A stretch of DNA of 64,000 nt from Pegea sp. RAD2-039 (lineage: Eukaryota; Chordata; Thaliacea; Salpida; Salpidae), in assembly GCA_034620365.1 (NCBI GenBank), contig JAQGEQ010000084.1:2418001-2482000 (forward strand). The letters are read 5' to 3'. Made by a program: the position numbers and the translations under genes. Within the stretch, counting starts at the first letter, position 1; each line of letters begins with the position of its first letter. The notes beneath the pieces are model-generated. The model did not search any database. It was given only the letters and a program-made list of their open reading frames with translations, and was not told where the DNA came from. Positions 26,754-37,459 of this stretch are shown piece by piece.

Positions 26754-28290
26754 TCTGATTTAAAAAGTTTTTTTGTAGAAATTTAGTTTTTAAGAAACTT
26801 TAAAACAAATGTTTAAATTATAATTATAAAATAAAGTGATTTAGAGCTGAATGAAAATGTTCAATGAATAAACTTGATAAGAGAAACAAAAAGAAATGAA
26901 AAAACTTCTAAACTTCTAAAACACGAACAAACTAAATAGTTTAGTTCACTGAAATGTATAGATTTCTTTCAAAAGAAAAATCAGTGTTTACTTAATCTAT
27001 GTAACATTGACATTTATTTTTAGTATTAGTCACACTGATATAAAAATAATAATTGGCAGACGCTCTAGCTTCTGACTCAAACTATAAGTACACAAAAAAG
27101 TTTTAAACTCAGCATTCTCTACAAATAACTTCATTTATTTTAAACACCAAATTTATACAGGCCTAAGAAAATCATTCATGCGGAAAAAGGCTTGATAGCT
27201 TTTTTTCTTTTATGAAAGTCTTTACTCTTTAACTGCTAAGTCTGAATTCTGTGTTAAATTTTTGTGTAGAAAAATGTTAAACAACTTAATTAATTATTTT
27301 CTGTTAAAACAATCACAAATATATGATTTCTAGCAAGTACAACTATGAATTAAAGATGCTTAACAAAAATTAGTCAGTGTCTCGTAGTTACCCAACAATA
27401 ATATTACAGTAATGAGTAATAAACTTTAATTGTAAATATCTGTTTATATAAAGTTGGAATATAAACGTTTAAGGAGAATGAAAACAAAAGGAATTGCTTC
27501 AGGTTCAAATAACATTATAGTGAACAGGATAGAGGAACTATGAATGATTATACGACTTGTAATTTTACAAACTATAACTCAAGATACATTTATTCAAACA
27601 CATTTTTCGCATTTTTCTTCATTTTCGGGGAAAGTAACAGGGATTTTTTCAATTCAAATATATACAAAGCGTGTTAACATATACGTGTTAAAATATACTT
27701 ATTTATATATACCAATATTTTATTATTATTATTTTATATACCTATACTTATATATATATGATATTTATAGTTAGATTGAAAGCGTTTAAATCTGAAATCA
27801 TTTTTTTTTTCAATTTCAGTTTGTCTGCACCATAAAATATTTGATATTTTTACTATAGCTTTAATTACTGTTTAAACTCAACTTTTATTAGTTTTTATTA
27901 TCAGTTTTTAGGGTTTCTTCTTCTCCTTTAAGTATTCTTTTTAAAGTTTATTTGTGGTCAGCATTGAAATTTTTAAAGATTTTTAAGAGTTTATTAGTTG
28001 CTTCACGTAATTTTACTTAATAGGTGTTCAACTAATGTAAGATCAAAGGTTTTATCGTCAAGTTTTAAGTAATGACTTGTTAGATTAGTCATATACTTTT
28101 GTTGTTTGACTTTTCTTTGAACTCAGTTTGATTGCAATTTAACTTAAAACTAATGTTTACTCTCAAGTATTTAAATAACTTTCACAAAAACGCTTTGTCA
28201 TTACGCTCATATTTGCGACAAGGAAAAGTTCATAAGAACCCGGGCTTTGTTAGTCTGGTTGACAACAAATTTTTTAGGAAACCAGAAAAA
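26754..28290. other. Intergenic with an AT simple-sequence patch
   Basis: No gene recognised. 27700-27775 is a low-complexity run of TAT/TTA units and TA dinucleotides. The rest is unstructured AT-rich DNA. Confidence 0.55.
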
Positions 28291-28300
28291 CTTCGAAACT

Positions 28301-28378
28301 AAAGCCGTAGTCGGAGCCTCATAGGCGACTCGCAGAATACACAACAACTGGATCTCCATAATTCCTACTCTGGTTTTG
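28301..28378 (+). repeat. Internally deleted SINE-body fragment
   Basis: Both ends of this 78-bp stretch match, in opposite orientation, the repeat body seen at 33838-34080 and 58150-58341: the part with TCGGAGCCTCATAGGC and the part with CAACAACTGGATCTCCAT. The middle is missing. It lies just upstream of the LINE relic. Confidence 0.6.
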
Positions 28379-28439
28379 TGCTCTAAAGAGTTCACTTCAG
28401 CTTCACTGTTTAGCATCGAATCAACAGCTACTGGTTACA

Positions 28440-29640
28440 AACATAGTCTTGTTTGGCGAAGAGGTAGGTCCTAGGGGTAGTTTCTGTCGGTAGGAGGGAC
28501 GCACTTATTCAATGGGTTCTGAAAAAGCACCAGGTAGCGACGGTGTACCACCTGACTTACTAAGGCATGTAAAACTTGCCTTCTGTCGCTTCTCCACGAT
28601 AATCAGTACTTGAAAAGAAAGGGAAGTTTAAAAAGACATGTGTAATGCAAAAATAATAGTATTGTACAAAAACAAGGGTGTTAACCCCTATTGTAACAAC
28701 TATAGATAAATGTGCTTCATAACATCGTTCTTGTGGTACTTTCTCGCCTGCATTGGCTGAAAAATATTTCGAGTTGATATGCGGTTTCAGACCAAAACTC
28801 TCTACCATGAATATGATTTCTTTTGTATGTCAACTTCAGGAAAAATGTAAGAAACAAACTAGGACTTTTAATATAGCGTTTACCGACCTTACCAAAGCTT
28901 TTGACGTCGTCAGTAGGGAAGGTCTGTTATAGATATTGATGAAAATTGGCTGTCCACCTAGCCTCTTTAATATAGTGAAAGCATTTCACAAGAATAATTA
29001 ACCAACAGTACAGTATGCTGAAACTGCTTTGAACCATTTACCATCAAAAATAGAGTAAGAGAGGGATATGTCCTTGCCTCAATGCTCTTTAGGATTTTCT
29101 TCTCAATGTTAATAAAACCAGCGCTTCATGCGTCTTCCAAAGGAATTTACCTTCATTAAAGATTTGACAGAAGTCTTTTTAATGCAACATATCCAAAGAA
29201 GAAGAAGAAGGAGGTTAAACAGATCACCTGAATCCTTGACCTACTTTTTGCCGATAACGCAGCAATTATTGCACATTTAAGAAAAGACCTAAAGATGTTA
29301 ATGGACTAGTTTCCATCAACCTTTTAGGAATTTGAGATGAAAATTAGCTTAAAAAGGGCAAAAGTTCTCAGCCAAGGTGTTAACGTTCCACAGTCAATCA
29401 ATATCATCACCTACAAAGTTCAGACTTTAATTAATTCTGTCTATCAACAGTCGTATTGGTAAATCATCGGGTGCATTTGCACGGTTTACCTTTAGGGTCT
29501 GGGATAATCCAAAGATATCTATCGAAACCAAGGCTACAATGTGTAGTGCCTTTGTCTGCAGTACTGCATTTTACATAGTGAAAATTGGAATTTGTCGGTA
29601 GTGCAAGTACCAGTAGTGGTAATGTCAGGCCGAAGAGCGG
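28440..29640 (+). mobile_element. Decayed non-LTR retrotransposon (LINE) reverse transcriptase
   Basis: Conceptual translation in shifting plus-strand frames shows the ordered blocks of a LINE reverse transcriptase: SEKAPGSDGVPPDLL at about 28515, LYKNKG plus CNNYR near 28660-28710, the motif A region FTDLTKAFDVVSREGL near 28880-28928, a motif B-like EGYVLASMLFRIFF near 29060, and the catalytic box as LLFADNAA at 29242-29265. The box has FADN where the active enzyme has FADD/YADD. In-frame stops (for example TAG after REGLL) and frameshifts interrupt it, so it is dead. The clade is not assigned. No intact endonuclease or 3' tail is seen. Confidence 0.85.
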
Positions 29641-29995
29641 GGAAACGGCGGTGTGGAGGTTCGGTCTACCAGATCATTTAAAGCGCTACAATTGCAGCTA
29701 AATGTGGTTGATGTCCATCATGGTACAAAATGCGATATTTAATATTTGGCCCAATTATTTGGTTGGGGAGAATGTTGCATAACAGTAAAGTATTTTATCG
29801 CTAACGTAAATGTCTTAAATGAAACGATCGTACAGGCGATGGGCTTATGGTAGAGAAAGCGTATCGTCAATATACTTATCATTGTGTTAGTCGCCATATT
29901 AATCTAAATAAAGCTCATAAAACAAACCATCAACAGTACACTACTTGCCAGTCACAACATAACTAATTTGATAGATGAAAAATAATGAAAAAAAT
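29641..29995. other. Unclassified G+C-richer stretch
   Basis: Between the LINE relic and the duplicated arm. Composition differs from the AT-rich surroundings, suggesting more repeat-derived DNA. A short string, CTACTTGCCAGTCAC, recurs inverted near 38130-38150. No coding potential recognised. Confidence 0.35.
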
Positions 29996-31662
29996 AAAAT
30001 AACAGTTTAAAGCTTAAATATTTAAAATAGTTCAATTGAAACTTTTAATAATCGGCCAGACAGATTATTTTTATGGTGAAAAGTGAAATTTTGTATACAA
30101 ATTTGCTCGGAAAACTTAAATTATCAGATTTCACAAAGTCTTTGAAACTTATGACGCAATCCATTTAAGTAATTAAACATTCCATGATTTAGAAAAATAG
30201 GGAAGTGACTTTAAGTAGAGATCGACAATTAATGGAGCGACCTATAAATGAAGCAAGCAGTTAGTTTTTGGATTTTAGATAATTGAATTTTTTACTTGAT
30301 TAAAAAGATTACTTCAAGATGTTTAAAGCATAAAAGAAACTTTTTGATCGAATAGTTTTAACGAAAATGTGGAACAGTTATTGAATACTCTTAAAGGAGT
30401 TTCAAACTTTCTACCATCAAATTCAAAAGAAGTAGCACAAAGTTTAGAGCAAGTTTTGAAAATGTTGCTAGGATCAAAAGAAGCTTATGAAACAAAATCG
30501 GTTGGAGTAAGCAATTGCGAGTAAGTTTTAAGAGCAAATTTCATTTATATAAGATTTGTAACAAATAAAAAGCATTCCTTTTTATCTATTTGCTATTTTG
30601 AAATCTTTTTTATGTACAATACTTGTTAATTTCTAATATTTAATAAGATGTTTACATAATTTTTAATCTAAAAAGTAACAAAAATCGTTTATCACTTTAT
30701 CCATGAACTCTTGAATTCAAGACTTATGTTTATATGTTTAAGTTTCTTTATCTTTAGAATATATCTTAGATCTCTTTGACATTTTCTTTACCACGCCCAA
30801 TAATCAGTTTGGCGGAAGCTTAGTAACTTAAAAGTTCTAAATATTTATCAAATCTACAAATATTATTATGCATCAGTTAGGAAACGCGTAATAGTTAAGG
30901 AAAATAATTTTCTTTATTCTATCCTTGTAGATAAAAATTACTTTCACTTACAAACTTGATATTATATATTTTTTAAACTTAATTCAAAGAGACAGCTAAT
31001 GAAAGCAATTTCATAAAATCAAAATTGAAGAATATTTCAATCATACAAACTTGGTATTTAAATTTATTTTCAAGTTTTTTCAAGAACCAAACAAGTCTCT
31101 TAGTGGATACGATCTATTCAACAAATGTCCTTAACTCAACAATCTCAATGTCTCAAACATTCTTACAAAATACAACTTTTGGAGGTGCCACAAAAATTTA
31201 TAAGTAGACTGAATAATTTTATGAATAATTTGATAAGAAAAAACAGTTTGGTGAATAATTGAATGAGATTTATTATAAAGGAAGCTAAAACTAATTTGAT
31301 TATGATTACATGTTTATTAAGTAAATCATTATAGAATTGGTCTAGTTTTAAAATCTACTTTTAGATATTAACTATAATATTTAATTAAAAATACTTTTAT
31401 AACTCATCTTGTGCTATAAAGTTATTTGTTTTTGTTTATAAGTAAAAACCCAGAGAACAGATGGTGTGTATGCAGTTTCATGTTGCAATAATTTGTTATA
31501 TCTGTATCTGTAGCTTTATTCCAACAATTACGTTTCAGCATTATTTCTTTGCAATAACTAAATCTTCTAGTTTGTTCTTTCTCAAAGTCTATGATTTGTA
31601 AAAAGTAATACGAATTGGTTTATGAAAGAATTATTTTGGTAGATAGTGGAGTTTCGCGAGCT
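29996..31662 (+). repeat. Right arm of inverted duplication, internally deleted
   Basis: Reverse complement of 1-2980 with a deletion equivalent to 1225-2618. At the junction (30357-30360) the four bases TTTA are shared by both deletion ends. There is also extra sequence of roughly 75 bp around 31205-31280 absent from the left arm. The match ends at 31662, which pairs with window base 1, so the true outer limit is not visible. Confidence 0.93.
30361..31207 (+). pseudogene. Truncated second copy of the secreted Cys-containing gene
   Basis: 30361-30525 corresponds to the 3' two-thirds of exon 5 of the gene at 1057-2575. It is still open and ends with the same SNCE-stop sequence, with a few conservative changes (for example Asp to Glu). 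Exons 1-4, including the signal peptide, are deleted. The putative alternative 3' exon (31025-31207) is retained for about 60 codons, then broken by a stop and inserted sequence. Without a start or signal peptide it is most likely nonfunctional. Confidence 0.75.
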
Positions 31663-33051
31663 GTACCGAACATCATGATCTTGATGACTTTTGTTAATTT
31701 TCTATGGATTATTTACGTTTAAATCTGAATATCAGTTCTGATCTAAAGTTTGAAGGATGTATATGTTTCCACAACTTTTTTTACTTAATTAGTTTTCTGA
31801 TGTCAAATAATTTTTAAAGATTTTAAATGAGTTTCTTTTTCGGAAATACTTTGTTTGAAACTTTAACCTTGAATGATTTAAAGAGATTTATTAGGATATT
31901 TATTCTAAGGTATCAACAGCTTGCTTGCTTCAACTTTATCAGTAATATTATTAGATATATTTAGATCAGGCTTTGCATTCAGCTTTTTATTCTGTTTATC
32001 AGAATTATTGGCAATTAAACTTTGACAAAGAACTCGTAACTGAAAACTACTGTCAATTTAATGAAGTTCTAATAGCCATTTATATTTCATTGATATTTAA
32101 GTTTGGTCTTTTATACTTTTAAAAGTTTACATTTCATTTTTACTCGTTTAATTTTTAGAAATTGTTATAAACTAAATTGTGCAACAATCACATAACGCCT
32201 TCGTTCATAGGCGTTTGAAATACTAGCTCAGATTCAAATTTATTCAATGATATGGAGGTACTTTTACATCTCTCATCACATAAAATGGGCTCACCAACTT
32301 AGAACTGCTTCAGTTACTTCGTATTAAACTCTTTACACCACAATAATATAATAAATATGCATTTATCCGACACAAGCCTCCCAAAACTAACTCTTTCGAA
32401 AAAATTCTAAACTTTTCTTATAATTTTTTTTTTTATGTTTTTAAGGATGAAATATTTACACTTATAATTAAAACGTAATTTCCACCTTCTATCAAATTCC
32501 TATTTAGAGATAAACATTTTATTCAAGATAAATAATTATTTCATGAAAATCAATCAGATGAAAAGTTGCCCAAGTTCATTTTCATAACATAAAACTTCTG
32601 TTGGAACAAAACATCAACAAGTAGATCAATAAATAATGTGTTCAATCCACAAAATCATCAAAACTTAGTAGAATCAAACACGCGCGACCCAAACTACAAG
32701 ATTGGATGACAAGAAGTCCAAGAGAAATGAAGCAAAAACACACAGACAGAATACTCCTATATCATTGATCCAATACCAATTAATAAATTTAAAAACCAAA
32801 AACCGATCATCAGACAACTGCAGAAGCCTCTTTCTGAAACAGCAGCAGATTTCTTAACCAGGCACTGTTGCAACTGATTGAGGAACAAAAGAAATTTACA
32901 ATATTCAATTAAACCAGATTTGTTAACATAATTTAGCGTTTGAATTAGCACAGACACTGATAGCACAAGGTAACCTAACAAAGCGCGATGTCAGATCACC
33001 AGGGCAACGGCAGTGTGCGGCTATTAGCTATTACGTAACAAGTGGACGCTT
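31663..33051. other. Intergenic, no gene seen
   Basis: AT-rich spacer between the duplicated arm and the 3' end of eIF3j. An open frame at 32757-32981 (minus) has no recognisable features. Confidence 0.5.
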
Positions 33052-34990
33052 CTACATAAAGTCGTCCATATCATTGTATTGGTAATCATCGTATATATCA
33101 TTTCTACCGGCTTTGTTTGCGCCACCCAACTTTGCTTTTGTCGATTTTTTTGCACCTTTTTTCTATTAATTGGTTGATAATTTTAATTTAATGATTTCGA
33201 AAGAAATTTAAATAATTCACCTTCTCCATTTTCGTCTTCTCATTAGCAAGTACATTTAAAGAGGATGCCACCTTCTTTAAATCTTCTGCTTTAACTATTT
33301 AACAAATCAACAAAATTCATTTGGATAATTACAATAAAGAACAAACCTGAGACCATGGCCTTGCATACAAGTGAGTTGAAAAGGTAGAAATAATGAGGTG
33401 AAGACTCTAGTGATGATAGCTTCGCTTCTAACATTTCAACTAACTTGGTGAAGTCTTCTTTAGTAGTAGGAGTGAAATTGTCGATGGTAATAGCAGTAGT
33501 TTCAACAGTTTTGTTAGAAGCTGTAAATTTGAACTTTTTCTGACTTATCTTCATCAGATATAATTCAACTCACACAATAATTCCTGAGCAAATTCAAAGT
33601 CCGACTCTTCTGCTAACTTTTGGGCTTCCATTTTTTCTCTCATCAAATCTTCTGGAGTTTTAGCAAGCTGGGCGGCAATCCGTTCTTCTCTTTGTAGTCT
33701 TTCTTTCTCTTCTTTTTCTTTCAGCATTTGCTTCATATATTTCTTTCCACCTTTTTTAACTTCCACTTTTGGTTGGACTGGTTTAGGGGGTTTTTCTGAC
33801 AAGAAAAAATTAAATCATTACTAATATTAACAGCAAAACATTTGTTGGCCTGCTTCGGCCGAGAACGGTCATGTATGTAAACCAGGGCAGAAATTATGAA
33901 GATCCAGTTGTTGTCCATCCAGCAGAATTCCATTCTCCACGCAAACAAGGTATGCAGCGGAATAGACAGACTGATGTAGTTACACCCAGCTGGCGTCACA
34001 GGAGCTGCCAGAACGATACCGAGTACAATGATGAACTGCCTACAAGACCCCAACTCTCGTATTATCATTAACTAAACTAACAGGGTCCTTCTCTACCCAG
34101 GTTTTTGATGAACCTTTTCTAGCCACAAACATGTTTCCACCTGGGCTCGAGCCCATAATCTACCGCCTGGTAAGCAGGTGTGGTAACCGCTACACCATAT
34201 AGACCGATATAGTAATAGCAAAATTAACAAAAAAACTAGACAACAAATGTACAAAATTAGAGAACCTTCTTCAACTTCGTCCTCGTCCTCGTCATCCCAG
34301 TTGTCCTTTAAATCATCTTCTTCATCTTCATCGTCCCAATTTTCCTTTACCATATAATTTTGCGCATCTTATAAAAATATCAAAATTAGTAAATAAAGTA
34401 GTAAAAAAAAACTAATTCAACTTATAGATAATCAACAGATTTTTAAACAAAAAACTTTTTATTGCTTATTATTTCCTGAATTACAAAATAACAAAAAAAA
34501 CTCTTTTAGATTTAAACTTTAATATATACAAAATTATAAATAAAAACTTTGATAAGTATGTTATTTATGAAAAAGTTTTTCTTTATCTTGAGCTTCAGGA
34601 CTTAAGATGATAGAAATCATATTTTATAAAAAGCAGATTTAATAGAGCAATTTTAAAAACAATAATAACAAAGTTGATATAGTTTTATGCTAGCATACAG
34701 AGACCTTAGGAAACCCTTCAGAATTTATAGACTAAAAAAGGCATATAAGGTTTTTCATAATATTTTATAAATTAATAAAATCTAAGTTTTCATTTGGATT
34801 ATTTAGGCAAGAAAGATATATAATTTATTTTCCGATAAAATTCATATTTTAACAAATTACCTTTAAGCAGCAAAATATCTATAAATAATATGAATTCAAG
34901 ATATTTTAAATAAATCTAAATAAGTGAACATATAAAATAAAAATCAGCAAAAGCATAAATAAGTAAACATTTCTCACCCCAATCATCCAT
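33052..34990 (-). CDS. EIF3J: Eukaryotic translation initiation factor 3 subunit J
   Basis: Six exons (34990-34978, 34367-34266, 33795-33576, 33543-33347, 33294-33221, 33162-33052), 717 nt, 238 residues. It is a loosely bound eIF3 subunit that acts at the 40S decoding centre and aids recruitment and recycling. The acidic N terminus has two NWDDEDE repeats (ENWDDEDEED, DNWDDEDEDE). A Lys/Glu-rich charged helix follows, then the EESDFEFAQELF segment matching the family's EESDLELAKE block, a folded core with TKEDFTKLVEML, and VKAEDLKKVASSLNVL. The C terminus is basic and then Asp/Tyr-rich, ending in DMDDFM. Exon 1 codes only for MDDW plus one base. Intron 3 is only 32 bp (33575-33544), and reading through it meets a stop. 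Intron 2 holds a SINE. Confidence 0.93.
33838..34207 (-). mobile_element. tRNA-derived SINE in eIF3j intron 2
   Basis: On the minus strand a tRNA-like head (34204 to about 34130) shows an A-box-like D arm (GGTGTAGCGGTTACCAC), an anticodon-arm-like CTGCTTACCAGGCGG, and a B box resembling GGTTCGANNCC (GGGCTCGAGCCC). A non-tRNA body follows at 34080-33838. The body recurs at 58150-58341 and, deleted, at 28301-28378, so it is an interspersed family. The element lies in the same orientation as the host gene. Confidence 0.72.
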
Positions 34991-37459
34991 CTTAGTTTTA
35001 TTTTATAATAAATTATTTTTTACATACAATAACCTCCTAAAAAATAATAAAGTAATATTTTTATTAAATTTTACTAAATTTTTAAGGTATATCCTTAAAA
35101 TAAATTATAAACAAATATAACAAAGACAAAAACATACAAAAGCAAACTTATAAGAAGCTAAAAATAAATATATAAATTAGAAATAAAATTTATTTTAATT
35201 GTAATGACTATCTGTTAAAGTATATCTCAGGATATTTACTAAATTAAAAATAATTTTTTCAATTCATAGAAAAAACTTATTTCTAATTTATCAATAAGAT
35301 ATACAAATTAAAAAACTAGGTTATTTGAAATGATGTTATCTATTTAGTTACATTATTTGATTTAAATATATTTCTAATGAAAATTCAAAATAGTCTACTA
35401 TTAAAACAATCTTACATATACAATTTTGATTGTTTAAGATTTGTTTAAAACTATTTAGTGAAATTAATGCATTTAAAAAAGCAAATAGTAAAACATTTAT
35501 ACAATTCAATCATAAATTCCATAGTTATATTGAAACTGAAAATAAAACTCAGTGAAAGTTATAAGAATAAACTTTGCTGAATTGACAGCACTGTAACGAA
35601 TATTTCGTTTCTGCGAACCCCAGTGTTTCAAACTAATTTATATATTTTTTTAAATTTTATTTACTGGCCAATTTCTTATAGTTAAAGTAAGAAAATTATA
35701 TACCAGTTTCTCAAATGACTAATTTAAAATGCGTATATTTGAACAATTTCACATTTATTTTACCTACGTAAGTCTATGTGATGCTAGATACATCATCGTC
35801 ACCTAGAGTAAAGTCTGTCTGTTGGGTAAATATGCAGAAAAGTTTTCAGAAATCAAGCCTTAGTTGTATATATTAAGTCTTTTTATAGTTCAAGATGATA
35901 AACTTACCTAACATTAGTTTATACAATATTTGAATTAACTTTGAACTGGTTTCGCTAGAACTTTAAAAGTATTTTTTTTTGGCGATTAGATGAACACATG
36001 CGCTGTTATAATTATTATTATAAACTTTATGTAATACACGAAAAAAGCTTAAAATATTTGTGTCAAAAGTAGAAAAACATTGTTTTGTAATAACAAGCTT
36101 GGAATCTTGTTGGAAAATAAACTAATTTTTTAAGTTGGAACAGTAAAGCTTAGAGATTAGGTAGAAGCTTTATAAAAAATAGAACTTTTTTCTGTTTTGT
36201 GTTTTTATTTTGTTATTAGCTGTATATAATAAATTTAAAATAAAGTAAGTTTTAATTTATTTTATCATACAAATAAAAAATGTTCATATCTTTTATGACA
36301 AAGTTTGAATAAGCAAGTAAAATACTCGTTGCTATCAAATACTGATACATCTTTTTATAAAGAAATTTTCATATAGTAAATTGTTGTGTTGGAACATTTA
36401 TTTCGGTAAATTATAAACAAACTTAGGGAAAAACTTTAAACTGATTAACCAACAGTGTTTGTCAGTTAATGAAGTTATAGATACAAGCTTACGACATCAC
36501 TTGCCAATCAGGAAATATTAGGAAGTTTAAGATTTATGTCATCTTCACCAACATAAATGGCATATGACGTTAGAACTCAAAGTTCATGATCTAGTTCTAA
36601 ATTACTTTATGTAAAATAAAGTTAGATTTAATTGAAATTATGAAATAATTTTATTTAAAAGTGTATTCGATATATTTTTATGTTTGTAGTTGGTTCATGA
36701 ACCCAAAAGCTGTGTATTAGTAAGCTTAATAACATATATTTGAGTTTTATTCTTAATTATATCAGCAAATTATTAGTTTTGTGATTATTACGTAATAATT
36801 ATTTGCCGAGATTAATTGTTTTTAGCGATTATCTTTCTATATTTTTTAGTCTCAACTTGATTTTAAGTAAAAGCTTTCTTTCTGCATCCTTAAAATGGAA
36901 AAACTTAATTATCCTCCACAAAAAAGCACACTCCGATTGCCTAATAAAGTTGAATCCTTACAAAGGAATATTCACAAGTAGGCACTTCGTATTTTCTACT
37001 CTAATATTTTTATTTTCATAGTTTTTTTGCACTTACTCTATAATTCTTACATTGTATTATTATTAATTAACTATTCACTTATAAAGCTGTTTGAGCTTAA
37101 AGCTGTTACTATTTATATAAATAGTCAGTTAATTTAAGTAAAGTAAAATTAACTTTTTTTAAGTTATAAGTAATGTAGATTGGTGGTTATTACTGAGCTT
37201 CTTATTTCTTAACATCAAAGTCATCGTAGAATTTCAATTTAGATTAATGGCATAATAACTTTTAATAGAAATGTTATTTCAAAAAACTGAAATTATTTTC
37301 TTGTTTGTGAAATAAACTTTTAAAGTTTTCATCTGTTAATAAAAAACCATAAAACAAATGTATCAACATACACATAATATCAAACCATTATTTTTATTTC
37401 TGTATGTTTACGTTTTTATTTACTACTTTGTGTATATTTTCTGTCAAATCTAAGTTGTC
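34991..37459. other. Intergenic between divergent eIF3j and CatSper
   Basis: Divergent promoter region of about 2.5 kb, uniformly AT-rich. No gene, RNA or repeat recognised. The small open frame at 36803-37021 has no homology I can see. Confidence 0.55.

Noticed and set aside
27700..27775. Possible hairpin or replication element in TA-rich run
   Set aside because: Simple low-complexity sequence, common at this base composition. No specific structure is supported.
28207..28416. Minus-strand open frame of 69 codons
   Set aside because: It lies across SINE and LINE relics read on the wrong strand.
33733..34071. Open frames of 111 and 66 codons on both strands in eIF3j intron 2
   Set aside because: They coincide with the SINE body and have no protein family features.
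34130..34204. A functional tRNA gene on the minus strand
   Set aside because: The D-arm and B-box are tRNA-like, but the acceptor stem does not pair, the anticodon stem has a mismatch, and the sequence continues into a repeat body. It is a SINE head.
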